Origin: Nannocystis bainbridge | Lineage (GTDB): Bacteria > Myxococcota_A > Polyangia > Nannocystales > Nannocystaceae | DNA length: 64,000 bases | Assembly (NCBI RefSeq): GCF_028368995.1 | Contig: NZ_JAQNDL010000001.1 | Coordinates: forward strand, 3,374,001-3,438,000 | Direction: 5' to 3' | In this document: in pieces, positions 52,986 through 60,499 of the stretch | Layout of the letters: each line of letters starts with the position of its first letter | How positions within the stretch are numbered: position 1 is the stretch's first letter | The notes under the pieces: generated by a model | What the model saw: the letters and a program-made list of their open reading frames with translations, nothing else | Databases searched by the model: none | What the model was told of the DNA's origin: nothing | Made by a program: the position numbers and the translations under genes

Positions 52986-53521
52986 ACCGCAAGCGGACGG
53001 CGGTCATCCTCTGCGAAGACAAGCAGGCGAGCACGCTGCTCTATCAATACCTGAAGCACGAGCGCCGCTTCAAACACGTCATCGTGCTGCCGCTGCCGGC
53101 CGGCGAGGGTTGCGGCTCGCAGTACGTGCGCGAGCGGTTCCCCGGCGAGCTCCGCAAGCAGCGCGACAAGGCGGTCGCCTCCGTCCTCGTCGTCCACACC
53201 GACGCCGACAACCGCACGGTCGCCGAGCGCAAGCAAGAGCTCGCCGCCGCGCTCGCGCGCGAGGAGGTTGCGCCCAGACAGCCAGGTGAGCCGGTCGCCC
53301 TCGTGGTCCCGCGCTGGGAGACCGAAAACTGGCTCCACCACTTCCTCGATCGCCCCGCTGTCACCGAATCCGAGAGGTATCCCAAGTTCAGCGGCGAGGA
53401 GGCCAGAGCCGCGAAACCCACGGTCGCGGCGCTCGTGAGCCTGGTCGACGGCAGCAGCAACGCGCCGAAGAACCTGCCATCCATCGAAGAATCCGCGCTC
53501 GAGCTGCGCCGACTGCCCTGA
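52982..53521 (+). CDS. TOPRIM-like nuclease-fold protein, second gene of the pair
   Basis: A 179-aa protein starting MNRKRTAVILCEDKQASTLL. The conserved acid Glu12 after the first strand and the D-x-D pair in VVHTDADNRT (Asp74, Asp76) are the TOPRIM metal-binding residues. A later WETENWLHHFLD resembles the DUF4276/DUF4435-type C-terminal part of small TOPRIM proteins. The start overlaps the stop of the ATPase gene (ATGA at 52982-52985). It probably is a nuclease or trigger set free or controlled by the ATPase. Not assigned to a named defence system by sequence alone. Confidence 0.78.
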   Translation: MNRKRTAVILCEDKQASTLLYQYLKHERRFKHVIVLPLPAGEGCGSQYVRERFPGELRKQRDKAVASVLVVHTDADNRTVAERKQELAAALAREEVAPRQPGEPVALVVPRWETENWLHHFLDRPAVTESERYPKFSGEEARAAKPTVAALVSLVDGSSNAPKNLPSIEESALELRRLP

Positions 53522-53596
53522 GCGCGGAGCCTCGACACCCTGCCCCCTGCTCAGTCCCCCGCAGGATTCGACCATCGTCTTCGGGTCCATCCACAC

Positions 53597-53612
53597 ATGT
53601 CCTCGAGGCCAT
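53597..53612. repeat. ACATGTCC-family hairpin
   Basis: ATGTCC-TCGA-GGCCAT with one mismatch, placed between the convergent stops of the TOPRIM gene and the HTTM remnant. A possible shared terminator. Confidence 0.55.
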
Positions 53613-53613
53613 C

Positions 53614-53907
53614 TCACGTCTCGTGCACCCGTCGCCGGCGCTCCCACCATTCGGGCCACGGCAGCAGCACCACCGGCACCAGCGCGATCATCGGGCGGAA
53701 ATCGATGTGCAGCACCCGATCGATCCCGACGTGCATCCCCACCAGCCCCAGCGCCAGCCACGGTCGCAGGCGCGGCAGCGGCACCAGCCGCACCGTCGCC
53801 AGCTCGAGCACCAGCGCCGTCGTCGCCAGCACAGCAGCCACGCGCAGTCCGGTCGCAAACAGCGCCGACTCGCGCGCGAACAGCCCCGCCCAGAACCTGC
53901 CCAGCAC
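53614..53907 (-). pseudogene. C-terminal fragment of an HTTM-like membrane protein
   Basis: Ninety-seven residues: an amphipathic lead-in (MLGRFWAGLFARESALF), one helix (ATGLRVAAVLATTALVLELATV), a second (WLALGLVGMHVGIDRVLHI), and FRPMIALVPVVLLPWPEWW. This resembles the C-terminal part of HTTM (vitamin-K-dependent gamma-carboxylase-like) proteins, which normally have several hundred residues. No upstream part is present before the OmpA gene starts 78 bp away. So it is either a truncated gene or a small membrane protein. Confidence 0.5.
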
Positions 53908-53985
53908 CGCGCCCAGCCTGGCCTACGCCCGATCGGCGCGGAAGCGCACCCACCTCCTCGCGGTCGCGGTGTTACCCTCCCTGCC

Positions 53986-54477
53986 ATGCCTCGCGCCGCT
54001 CTCGCGCTGGTCCTGCTCCTCCTCGCCTGCAAGCACGGCGGTGCCGGCCTGTCGTCCTCGCGCCCGCCGCCGCCCGAGGTCGCCCCTGCCTTCTTCGCCG
54101 CCGGCTCCAACATCGTGACCTTCGACGACCGGCCCATGGTCGACCAGGCCGCCGCCGAGCTGCAGAAGAACCGCGACCTGCACCTGCTGCTCATCGGCCG
54201 CACCGACTCGCGCGGCAAGGCCGACCAGAACATGGAGCTCGGCCTCCAGCGCGCCCGCGAGATGCGCGAGGCGATCCTCCTCAAGGCCGACGGCAAGCTC
54301 GACCCCGCCCGCGTCCACATCGGCTCGCGCGGCCCGGCCGACCCGACCGGCGACAACAACACCGATGAGGGCCGGGCCGCCAACCGCCGCGTCGAGTTCT
54401 TCTTGTATTACCCCGACGGCACCCCGCTGAAGTCGCGCTTCGCCGACCCGATCATCATCGAGGGCGAGGAGCCCTGA
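53986..54477 (+). CDS. OmpA-domain (Pal-like) lipoprotein
   Basis: A 163-aa outer-membrane lipoprotein. Signal MPRAALALVLLLLAC with lipobox LLAC. After a short linker the OmpA/MotB-type peptidoglycan-binding domain follows: FFAAGSNIVTFDDRPMVDQAAAELQKN, LHLLLIGRTDSRGKADQNMELGLQRAREM, and the NxxR-type end DEGRAANRRVEFFLYYPDG. The arginine pair and Asp that bind diaminopimelate are present. It likely ties the outer membrane to the wall. Confidence 0.88.
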   Translation: MPRAALALVLLLLACKHGGAGLSSSRPPPPEVAPAFFAAGSNIVTFDDRPMVDQAAAELQKNRDLHLLLIGRTDSRGKADQNMELGLQRAREMREAILLKADGKLDPARVHIGSRGPADPTGDNNTDEGRAANRRVEFFLYYPDGTPLKSRFADPIIIEGEEP

Positions 54478-54497
54478 ATCTCCGCCTGTCCCCAGGG

Positions 54498-54545
54498 GCA
54501 TGCCCCGTAGGGCATGCTCCTTCGGACATGCTCCTTCGAGCATGT
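54498..54545. repeat. Cluster of three ACATGTCC-family hairpins
   Basis: GCATGCCC-CGTA-GGGCATGC at 54498-54517 (perfect 8 bp), a bulged CATG-TCC/GGA-CATG at 54513-54530, and ACATGCTC-CTTC-GAGCATGT at 54526-54545 (perfect 8 bp). Together they separate the convergent OmpA and barrel genes; the arms differ from the consensus but pair with each other, showing compensating changes. Confidence 0.85.
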
Positions 54546-54564
54546 CCCGAGATTCATCCAAACT

Positions 54565-55434
54565 TCAGAAGAAGATCTGCAGCCCGAGGCTCCAGCCGAT
54601 CGTATAGTCGCGCAGGCGCGTGAACGGCACCTGGAGCGAGCCGACCAGCGAGGCGCGGCGGTGGAAATTGTAAGCCACCGCCATCAGGCCGGTGCCGCGG
54701 GCCGTGCCGAGGTCGCGGTACAGCTCGCCCGCGCGGTTGCCCGGGCAGAACTCGCGGCCGCCCTCTGGCAGCGCGCAAAAGGCCGCCAGGCGGGTGTCGA
54801 GCAGCAGGCCCACGCCGAGGTTGACCTTGCCATTGGCGAGCCGCGCCCCGACCTGGCCGCTCGCGCCGAAGTCGACCGCCACGCCTGCGCGGCGGATGTC
54901 GACCGTCGCGATCGCCAGCACCTGCCAGTACCACGTCATGTACGTGCGCGTGAACACCACGTACGGCGCGACCGCCACGATCGGCCCCGGGTCGACGGTG
55001 AACCGCACCGTGCGCGTCGGCAGCGACGCGTTGAGCCCCGCCGTCAGCACCCGGTGGATCAGCTTGCCCGCGTGCGGCGTGAAGCGCAGCTGCACCCGCG
55101 TATCGCCGTAGCCGACGCGCGTCTCGCCCTGCGTGTCGGCGGCGCGGAACATCAGCAGCGGCGCCTGCAGGGCCATCGACAGCCACGGCCGCGGCGCGTA
55201 CTCGCCGACCACCGACAGCGAGTCCATCGTCCCCGGGTTGAGGCCGAAGCCGGTGTAGACGAACTCGTTGATCAGCAGCAGCCGGGTGTTGGCCCGCCCG
55301 CCGGCGCCGTTGAGGCTGTTGATCGTGCGCACCCCTTCGGACGCGCCGTGGCCGGGCACGTGGTGGGCGCGCGCGGCCGCGGGGGTCAGCGCCAGCGCCG
55401 CTGCCAGCATTCGCGCCGCCAGGCGAGCGCTCAC
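54565..55434 (-). CDS. Outer-membrane beta-barrel protein, partner of the diheme lipoprotein
   Basis: A 289-aa protein. The start is GTG 55434, overlapping the stop of the cytochrome gene (GTGA), with signal VSARLAARMLAAALALTPAAARA. The mature part begins HHVPGHGASEG and shows regular amphipathic strands (WLSMALQAPLLMFRAADTQG, RVGYGDTRVQLRFTPHAG, YMTWYWQVLAIATVDIRRAG, KVNLGVGLLLDTRLAAF) ending in aromatic LGLQIFF, the classic barrel end. No named family. Coupling to a c-type cytochrome suggests an outer-membrane electron conduit. Confidence 0.72.
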   Translation of the reverse strand: MSARLAARMLAAALALTPAAARAHHVPGHGASEGVRTINSLNGAGGRANTRLLLINEFVYTGFGLNPGTMDSLSVVGEYAPRPWLSMALQAPLLMFRAADTQGETRVGYGDTRVQLRFTPHAGKLIHRVLTAGLNASLPTRTVRFTVDPGPIVAVAPYVVFTRTYMTWYWQVLAIATVDIRRAGVAVDFGASGQVGARLANGKVNLGVGLLLDTRLAAFCALPEGGREFCPGNRAGELYRDLGTARGTGLMAVAYNFHRRASLVGSLQVPFTRLRDYTIGWSLGLQIFF

Positions 55435-55796
55435 CGCTCCCCCTTGATCGCGTGACACTCGACGCACCCGCGGCGGTCCTTGGCCATCCAGTCGGCCACC
55501 AGCGGCGGGCGGACGACCTGGTTCATCTCGACCATGTGGCGCTCGAGCATGGCGGGATCCATCCCGGACATCCGCTTGGCCATGTGCGACTCGAGCTCGT
55601 GGCACTTGAGGCACGACCCGCGCGTCGACTGGGAGCTCATCGCCCCGTGGTGCTCCTCGCGGCGGATGTTGGGGGCGAAGGTGGTGATGCAGCCGGCGCT
55701 CGCGCCCGCCACGGCGGCCACCACGAGGAGGGCAGCGGCGACTCCGCCGAGCCCGCTCGCGCCGGCTGTCTGCCGCTGTCTGCCGCGGGACGTCAC
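55431..55796 (-). CDS. Diheme c-type cytochrome lipoprotein
   Basis: About 121 aa from GTG 55796; ATG 55835 is a possible earlier start. Signal and lipobox: GVAAALLVVAAVAGASAGC. Two heme c sites are clear: CLKCH and CVECH. His and Met residues between them (HMAKRMSGMDPAMLERHMVEMNQ) could be axial ligands. It overlaps the barrel gene by GTGA. The size and motifs are those of small diheme cytochromes placed in the periplasm or at the inner face of the outer membrane. Confidence 0.78.
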   Translation of the reverse strand: MTSRGRQRQTAGASGLGGVAAALLVVAAVAGASAGCITTFAPNIRREEHHGAMSSQSTRGSCLKCHELESHMAKRMSGMDPAMLERHMVEMNQVVRPPLVADWMAKDRRGCVECHAIKGER

Positions 55797-55955
55797 TCTC
55801 GCCGTGTAACCGATCCAGCGCCCGCACGGCGCCATCGCGGCGGGCAAACGGGGCTCCTGCGACATCGGGTCGCATCGCCCGCGCCCGCCGCCGCGTGCGA
55901 CAGGCCGACGCATGTACAGGTCCGCCAGATCGCGCCTATGGTGTCGATCCTCGCC

Positions 55956-56336
55956 ATGACCCGCGCCGCCCGCCCGTTCTCCGCCCTGCTGTCCGTCCTG
56001 CTCCTTTCGGCCGCGGCCGGGTGCACCAGCCAGAGCAACATCGGCAACCCGTGCGACAAGGCCGAGCAGTGCGGCGACGGCCTGATCTGCGACTTCCACG
56101 ACGGCAAGGGCACCTGCCAGGAGCCGCACGGCCACGGCACCGATGGCGAGACCGCCGACACCGCCGACACCGACGACCACTCGCACGAGACCGACGATCA
56201 CTCGCACGAGACCGACGACCACTCGACGGACAGCACGAGCTCCGGCACCGGCCCGACCGAGGCCACCACCGAGCACGGCGAGACCGAGCACGACCACACC
56301 GGCACGACCGCCGACACCACGACCTCGACCGGTTGA
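55956..56336 (+). CDS. Short His/Thr/Asp-rich lipoprotein
   Basis: A 126-aa lipoprotein: MTRAARPFSALLSVLLLSAAAGC, then a small Cys-rich part (CDKAEQCGDGLICDFHDGKGTC) and a long tail of His, Thr, Glu and Asp with three near-copies of DDHSHETDDHS. The His/Asp repeats could bind metal ions. An in-frame ATG 18 bp upstream is possible. It is divergent from the cytochrome-barrel genes and followed by a strong hairpin. Confidence 0.75.
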   Translation: MTRAARPFSALLSVLLLSAAAGCTSQSNIGNPCDKAEQCGDGLICDFHDGKGTCQEPHGHGTDGETADTADTDDHSHETDDHSHETDDHSTDSTSSGTGPTEATTEHGETEHDHTGTTADTTTSTG

Positions 56337-56343
56337 TCTTGCC

Positions 56344-56377
56344 CTGAAGGACATGTCCTCAAAGACATGTCCTTCAG
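56344..56377. terminator. Perfect 14-bp-stem hairpin with hairpin-family core
   Basis: CTGAAGGACATGTC, 6-nt loop CTCAAA, then the exact complement. It lies 8 bp after the His/Thr-rich lipoprotein stop. It is the longest perfect stem of the dispersed ACATGTCC family and very likely a rho-independent-type stop, though a T-run is lacking. Confidence 0.7.
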
Positions 56378-56531
56378 CTCATGCTGATCCTCGCGCCCGG
56401 CGTTCCGGTGCCGCCAGAGCGGCGCGACCCGACGGTGCGCGACCCGTCCTGCCGCCGCAGTCGCATCTGCCATGCGCCGGGGCTCGCGCGAAGATCGCGG
56501 CGGTCACCGATCCACGGTATGCTGCGGATCC

Positions 56532-57347
56532 GTGCCGTCCGTCCGCGCCCTCGCTCTCGGCCTCCTCGCCGCGCTCTGCCTCGCCGCGCCTGCCCGCGCC
56601 CACGACTACTGGCTCGAGTTCTCGCCGCTGACGCCCGTGCCCGGGCACGCGCTCGCGCTCAGCCTGTGGGTCGGCGAGGACTTCACCGCCGAGGCGCAGA
56701 AGGCCATGGAGCGGCGGCGGCTGGTCTCGCTGCGGCAGGTCACCGCCCTCGGTGAGCTCGACCTGCTGGCCCAGGCGCGCGACGGCGCCACCCCGTTCCT
56801 CGATCTGCGGCTCGGCGGCGAGGGCGGCTACCTGTTCGGCCTCGAGCGCGACGCCTCGCGCATCGAGCTGAAGCCGCTCAAGTTCAACCGCTACCTCCGC
56901 CACGAGGGCTTCGCCGCCGCCTTCACCGCGCGCAAGCGGGCCGGCGAGCGCTGGCGGCCCGGGCGCGAGCGATACACCCGCTACCTCAAGAGCTTCGTGC
57001 GCGTCGGCGACCCGATCGACGGCGTCTCGACCCGCGTCCTCGGCCACCGCCTCGAGCTCGTCCCCGAGCGCGACCTCGCCGGCCTGCGCCCCGGCGATCG
57101 GCTCGGCGTGCAGCTGCGCTTCGACGGCGCCCCGCTGGCCGGCGCCCGGGTCGAGGCGTTCGCCCGCGATCCCGGCGGCCGGATCGCCGACCAGGCCGCC
57201 ACCACCGACGCCGCCGGCCGCGTCAGCTTCGAGGTGACCGCCGCCGGCCCCTGCCTGCTGCGCGCCGTCCACATGCAGCGCTGCGCCGGCTGCGAGGACG
57301 CCGACTGGGAGAGCTTCTGGAGCTCCTACGGCTTCGCCGTCCGCTGA
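56532..57347 (+). CDS. DUF4198 periplasmic protein
   Basis: A 271-aa protein starting at GTG 56532 (VPSVRALALGLLAALCLAAPARA), a signal peptide cut just before HDYWLEFSPLTPVPGHALALSL. The N-terminal AHDYW motif is typical of DUF4198 proteins, which have a metal-binding His at the new N-terminus and are often near cobalt, nickel or copper transport genes. A C-terminal Ig-like domain (GVQLRFDGAPLAGARVEAFARDPGG) precedes a CAGCED turn. Stands alone, after a hairpin terminator. Confidence 0.8.
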   Translation: MPSVRALALGLLAALCLAAPARAHDYWLEFSPLTPVPGHALALSLWVGEDFTAEAQKAMERRRLVSLRQVTALGELDLLAQARDGATPFLDLRLGGEGGYLFGLERDASRIELKPLKFNRYLRHEGFAAAFTARKRAGERWRPGRERYTRYLKSFVRVGDPIDGVSTRVLGHRLELVPERDLAGLRPGDRLGVQLRFDGAPLAGARVEAFARDPGGRIADQAATTDAAGRVSFEVTAAGPCLLRAVHMQRCAGCEDADWESFWSSYGFAVR

Positions 57348-57366
57348 GCGGCGCCTCACCTCGCGC

Positions 57367-57445
57367 CATGTCTACACGGACATGTCGTGGGGGACATGCC
57401 GCCGTGAACATGTCGCCGGGGACATGCCCCGAAGGACATGTCCCC
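57367..57445. repeat. Cluster of four or five ACATGTCC-family hairpins
   Basis: CATGTC-6-GACATG at 57367-57384, 57381-57398 and 57409-57426, then GGGGACATG(C)CC-CGAA-GGACATGTCCCC at 57418-57445 with one mismatch. Neighbouring units share arms, so the array can fold in several ways. It fills the gap between the convergent DUF4198 and lipoprotein genes. Confidence 0.85.
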
Positions 57446-57461
57446 ATGGCAAGGCCCGCGC

Positions 57462-59129
57462 TCAGCCCTCGGCGCGCCAGCCGCGGAGCAGCGGCGGGTG
57501 GCCGCACGAGGCTCGCGAGCGGTAGCGCAGCTTGCCGGCGACCCCGGCGATCGCGGCCTTGTGGGCCTCGTAGTCGTCGGCCGCCAGCAGCAGCCCGACC
57601 TGGCGCTCGCCCTGCGAGCGGACCTCGCCGAGCAGCAGCGAGCCGAGGCCGCCGGCCAGGGCCGTGCGCAGCTCGGGCGCGCCGACCTCCGGGCTGTCCT
57701 CCGCGACCGTGTAGAGCTGGACATAGACCTGCGAGCAGGTCTCGTCGCCGGCCCGCGGGCTGCGGCGCGGCAGCAGGTCCTGCTGGGCCGCGTGGATCTG
57801 GCCGTCGTCGTACAGCGCCAGCGGGGCCGTCGCCGCCGGGCCGCTGCGCAGGACCGCGTGGTACGGCGAAGCTGTGCCATCGGCCAACAGCAGGTTGGCG
57901 TTGACCCACAGCGACCCGGCGTCGTCGCGGCCGATCGCCCGCGGCGACGGCGTCATCGCGCTGGCCGGCGCCGGATCGGAGGCCCACGTGCCGGCGGTCT
58001 GGTCCCAGAACCAGCTCGAGGCCAGCTGCACCGGCGCCAGCTCGACGCGCTCCCACGTGTCCCAATCGCCGCCGGCGTGGATCCGCCACAAACTGTCGGC
58101 GGGCCCGCTCTCGTCGACCACGGCGAAGATCGCCGGCTCGGGCGTCTCGACCAGCGACACCACCGAGCCGCGCACCGGCGGTGGGTCGAGCAGGTGCCAC
58201 GACGTGCCGTCGAAGCGGGCCACGTACGGCACCATCTCTTCGCCGATCTCGACCCCGTCCCCCACCAGCACCTGCCCGCCGCTCTCGACCAGCGTCGCCA
58301 CCTGCTTCGGCGCCCGCGACTCGAGCCCCGGCAGCGGCGCGAAGATCCCCGTGGTGTCGCTCGGGCCCCAGCGCATCATCCCCGACAACATCCCCGGCAG
58401 CCCGCCAGCGTCGGCCGGGCTGGCGGCCACCGACGCGAACAGCTCGCCGCTCGGCAGCCCCGCCACCCGCGACGGCCGCGGCGCCTCGCGCAGGCTCGCC
58501 ACCTCGAGCCGCGGCCGGGCCGGGCGCGCGCCGTCGTCGTCGAGCACCACCAGCGACGGTGCCCCGTCGCCGCCCGCGAGCAGCGCGATGGCGTCGCCAT
58601 CGGGCCACGTCGCATAGTCCATGTAGTAAGCCCCCGGGGCGCTCGGGTCGGGCTCGTGCGGCGCCCATGAATTCTCACGCCGGCGATACACCCGGTGCGC
58701 GGGATCGGCCCCGGTGCGAGCGACCGTCAACCACAAGTCGTCGTCGCGCCCGCCGATCGCGCGCACCTGCCAGCTCGCCTCCGGCTCGGCCGCTTGCAGG
58801 CCGTGGAGCCAGGATGTCTCTTGGGCCAGGTTGTTGTCGGACGCGGCGCGGGCCAGCAGCACGCCGCCGGTCAGCACGACCTCGCCGTCGCCGAGGCGGT
58901 GCAGCCCGATCGGGCCGCGGCGGGTGGCCACGGGCTGCAGCTCGACCTTGATCGTGCGCGGGCCGATCGGCTCGTCGTCGAGGGCGGCGTCGGGCTTGGT
59001 GCCGACGGTCGGGCTCTTGGTCGGTGCGGCCGTCTTGACCGGCGCGGGCGCGTGGGTGTCGCACGCGCTCAGGGCGAGCGCGACGAGCAGGGCGGTTCGC
59101 GCTGGGCGCGGGCTGGGGTGGGCTGGCAT
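57462..59129 (-). CDS. Propeller-like lipoprotein of unknown function
   Basis: A 555-aa lipoprotein with signal MPAHPSPRPARTALLVALALSAC. A short Pro/Ala/Thr/Lys linker (~25-50) leads to about 500 residues with periodic strands and WxR/DGxxA-type turns (SWQVRAIGGRDDDLWLTVAR, YATWPDGDAIALLAGGDG, RVAGLPSGELFASVA, TWERVELAPVQLASSWFWD), suggestive of a beta-propeller. One CSQ and one CGH near the C-terminus may pair. No family recognised. Unlike many other lipoproteins here it lacks the Thr-rich stalk. Confidence 0.72.
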   Translation of the reverse strand: MPAHPSPRPARTALLVALALSACDTHAPAPVKTAAPTKSPTVGTKPDAALDDEPIGPRTIKVELQPVATRRGPIGLHRLGDGEVVLTGGVLLARAASDNNLAQETSWLHGLQAAEPEASWQVRAIGGRDDDLWLTVARTGADPAHRVYRRRENSWAPHEPDPSAPGAYYMDYATWPDGDAIALLAGGDGAPSLVVLDDDGARPARPRLEVASLREAPRPSRVAGLPSGELFASVAASPADAGGLPGMLSGMMRWGPSDTTGIFAPLPGLESRAPKQVATLVESGGQVLVGDGVEIGEEMVPYVARFDGTSWHLLDPPPVRGSVVSLVETPEPAIFAVVDESGPADSLWRIHAGGDWDTWERVELAPVQLASSWFWDQTAGTWASDPAPASAMTPSPRAIGRDDAGSLWVNANLLLADGTASPYHAVLRSGPAATAPLALYDDGQIHAAQQDLLPRRSPRAGDETCSQVYVQLYTVAEDSPEVGAPELRTALAGGLGSLLLGEVRSQGERQVGLLLAADDYEAHKAAIAGVAGKLRYRSRASCGHPPLLRGWRAEG

Positions 59130-59204
59130 CTTCGCTCCCGCCCATCGTACCGAAAAATCTCGTCCGCGCGCGGCGCCGTGCGACCCGAAGCGCGCGCGGG
59201 CGCA

Positions 59205-60410
59205 CTAATCGGCGTGGAGCACCACGCGCTCCCAGTCGACGCTGCCGTTGAGGGCGAGCGTCGCCCCGCAGCGGTAGCCGCCGTTGATCGTGCCGCCGCC
59301 GGTGTGGAAGCACAGGCGCCGCTCCGGGTTGACGTTGCCGGTGTCGCAGCTGTTGCGCGTGATCGGGTCGCCCTCGACCGCGAAGCCCCACGAGTACGCG
59401 TCGCTGTAGTACCAGCCGGTCCCGTTGGCCACCGTCGGCGTGTTGCTCTGGCCGGTGTCGGCCGTCACCAGCGCGCGCGGCCCGTGGGCCAGCAGCGTGT
59501 ACGTCCCGCTGCCGCTCGGGCGGCACGCCAGCATCAGGTTGGCCTTGCCGCACTGCTGGAGGATCTGCGGCATGGACGTGCCGTTGTGGCCGAACTGGTC
59601 GACGTAGCAGACCTCCCAGCCGACCACCGACGCCGACTGCACGTTCTGCTGCGGCCCGAACGCGTTGTACTTGTTGATCACCGTCTTCTTGCAGTCGGGC
59701 TCGCAGCCGTCGCCCGGGACCTGGTTGCCGTCCTCGCACTCCTCGGTGCCGAGCCACAGGATGCCGTCGCCGCACACCGCGTTCTTGCAGCTCGCCGTGC
59801 ACGCGTCGGTGTTCTCGGCGTTGCCGTCGTCGCACTCCTCGACGCCCATCATCACGATCCCGTCGCCGCAGCCGGCCAGGGCGCACAGGCTGGTGCACGC
59901 GTCGGCGTCGTCGGCGTTGCCGTCGTCGCACGCCTCGAGGCCGACGTGGACCACCCCGTCACCGCACTCGGCCCCGGTGCACATGTTGGTGCAGTCGTCG
60001 CCGTCGATGCCGTTGCCGTCGTCGCACTCCTCGGTGCCGGCCAGCACGAAGCCGTCGCCGCAGGTCGCGAACTTGCACGAGTTGGTGCAGGCGTCGTTGT
60101 TGAGCACGTTGCCGTCGTCGCACAGCTCGCCCGGGTCGAGCTGGCCGTCGCCGCACTTGGGCCCCCCGGTGGTGTTCTGGCTGCCGCTCGCCTCGCTCGT
60201 GCTCTCGGTCTCGTCCGCGGTCGTCGAGCTGCCGGTCGTCGTCGAGGTCGAGGGCGGCTCGGTGGTCGTCACCTCGGGGCCCGTGGTCGTCGTCGTCGTC
60301 GACGGGGCCGTCGTCTCGGTCCCGACCGCGCCGGTGTCGAGCTCGCTCCCCTTCGCGCACCCACCCGCCGCCGCGCCGGCCAGCAGCGCCCCAAGCCAAA
60401 GCCTTCGCAT
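59205..60410 (-). CDS. DUF4215 Cys-rich-repeat lipoprotein
   Basis: A 401-aa lipoprotein: MRRLWLGALLAGAAAGGC, a Thr/Ser/Glu stalk (~20-75), then five or six repeats of about 29-31 residues of the form CGDG-x5-GxExCDDGN-x4-D-x-CxxxCxxAxCGDG (DUF4215 / MYXO-disulfide type). The last ~150 residues are a different domain (WEVCYVDQFGHNGTSMPQILQQCGKAN, LMLACRPSGSGTYTLLAHGPR), likely ligand-binding. Such repeats are a mark of myxobacterial surface proteins. Confidence 0.88.
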   Translation of the reverse strand: MRRLWLGALLAGAAAGGCAKGSELDTGAVGTETTAPSTTTTTTGPEVTTTEPPSTSTTTGSSTTADETESTSEASGSQNTTGGPKCGDGQLDPGELCDDGNVLNNDACTNSCKFATCGDGFVLAGTEECDDGNGIDGDDCTNMCTGAECGDGVVHVGLEACDDGNADDADACTSLCALAGCGDGIVMMGVEECDDGNAENTDACTASCKNAVCGDGILWLGTEECEDGNQVPGDGCEPDCKKTVINKYNAFGPQQNVQSASVVGWEVCYVDQFGHNGTSMPQILQQCGKANLMLACRPSGSGTYTLLAHGPRALVTADTGQSNTPTVANGTGWYYSDAYSWGFAVEGDPITRNSCDTGNVNPERRLCFHTGGGTINGGYRCGATLALNGSVDWERVVLHAD

Positions 60411-60480
60411 GCTTCAACTAGACCATTCGAGGCCCGGCTTGACAACGTTCGCGACCGCGCGCGCGCGGTCGCGCCATCGC

Positions 60481-60498
60481 CTGACCCGAAGGACAGGC
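60481..60498. repeat. CGAA-loop hairpin of the dispersed family
   Basis: CCTGACC-CGAA-GGACAGG with one mismatch, in the 90-bp gap just before the stop codon of the kinase gene at 60500. A variant with CTG arms instead of CATG. Confidence 0.6.
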
Positions 60499-60499
60499 G

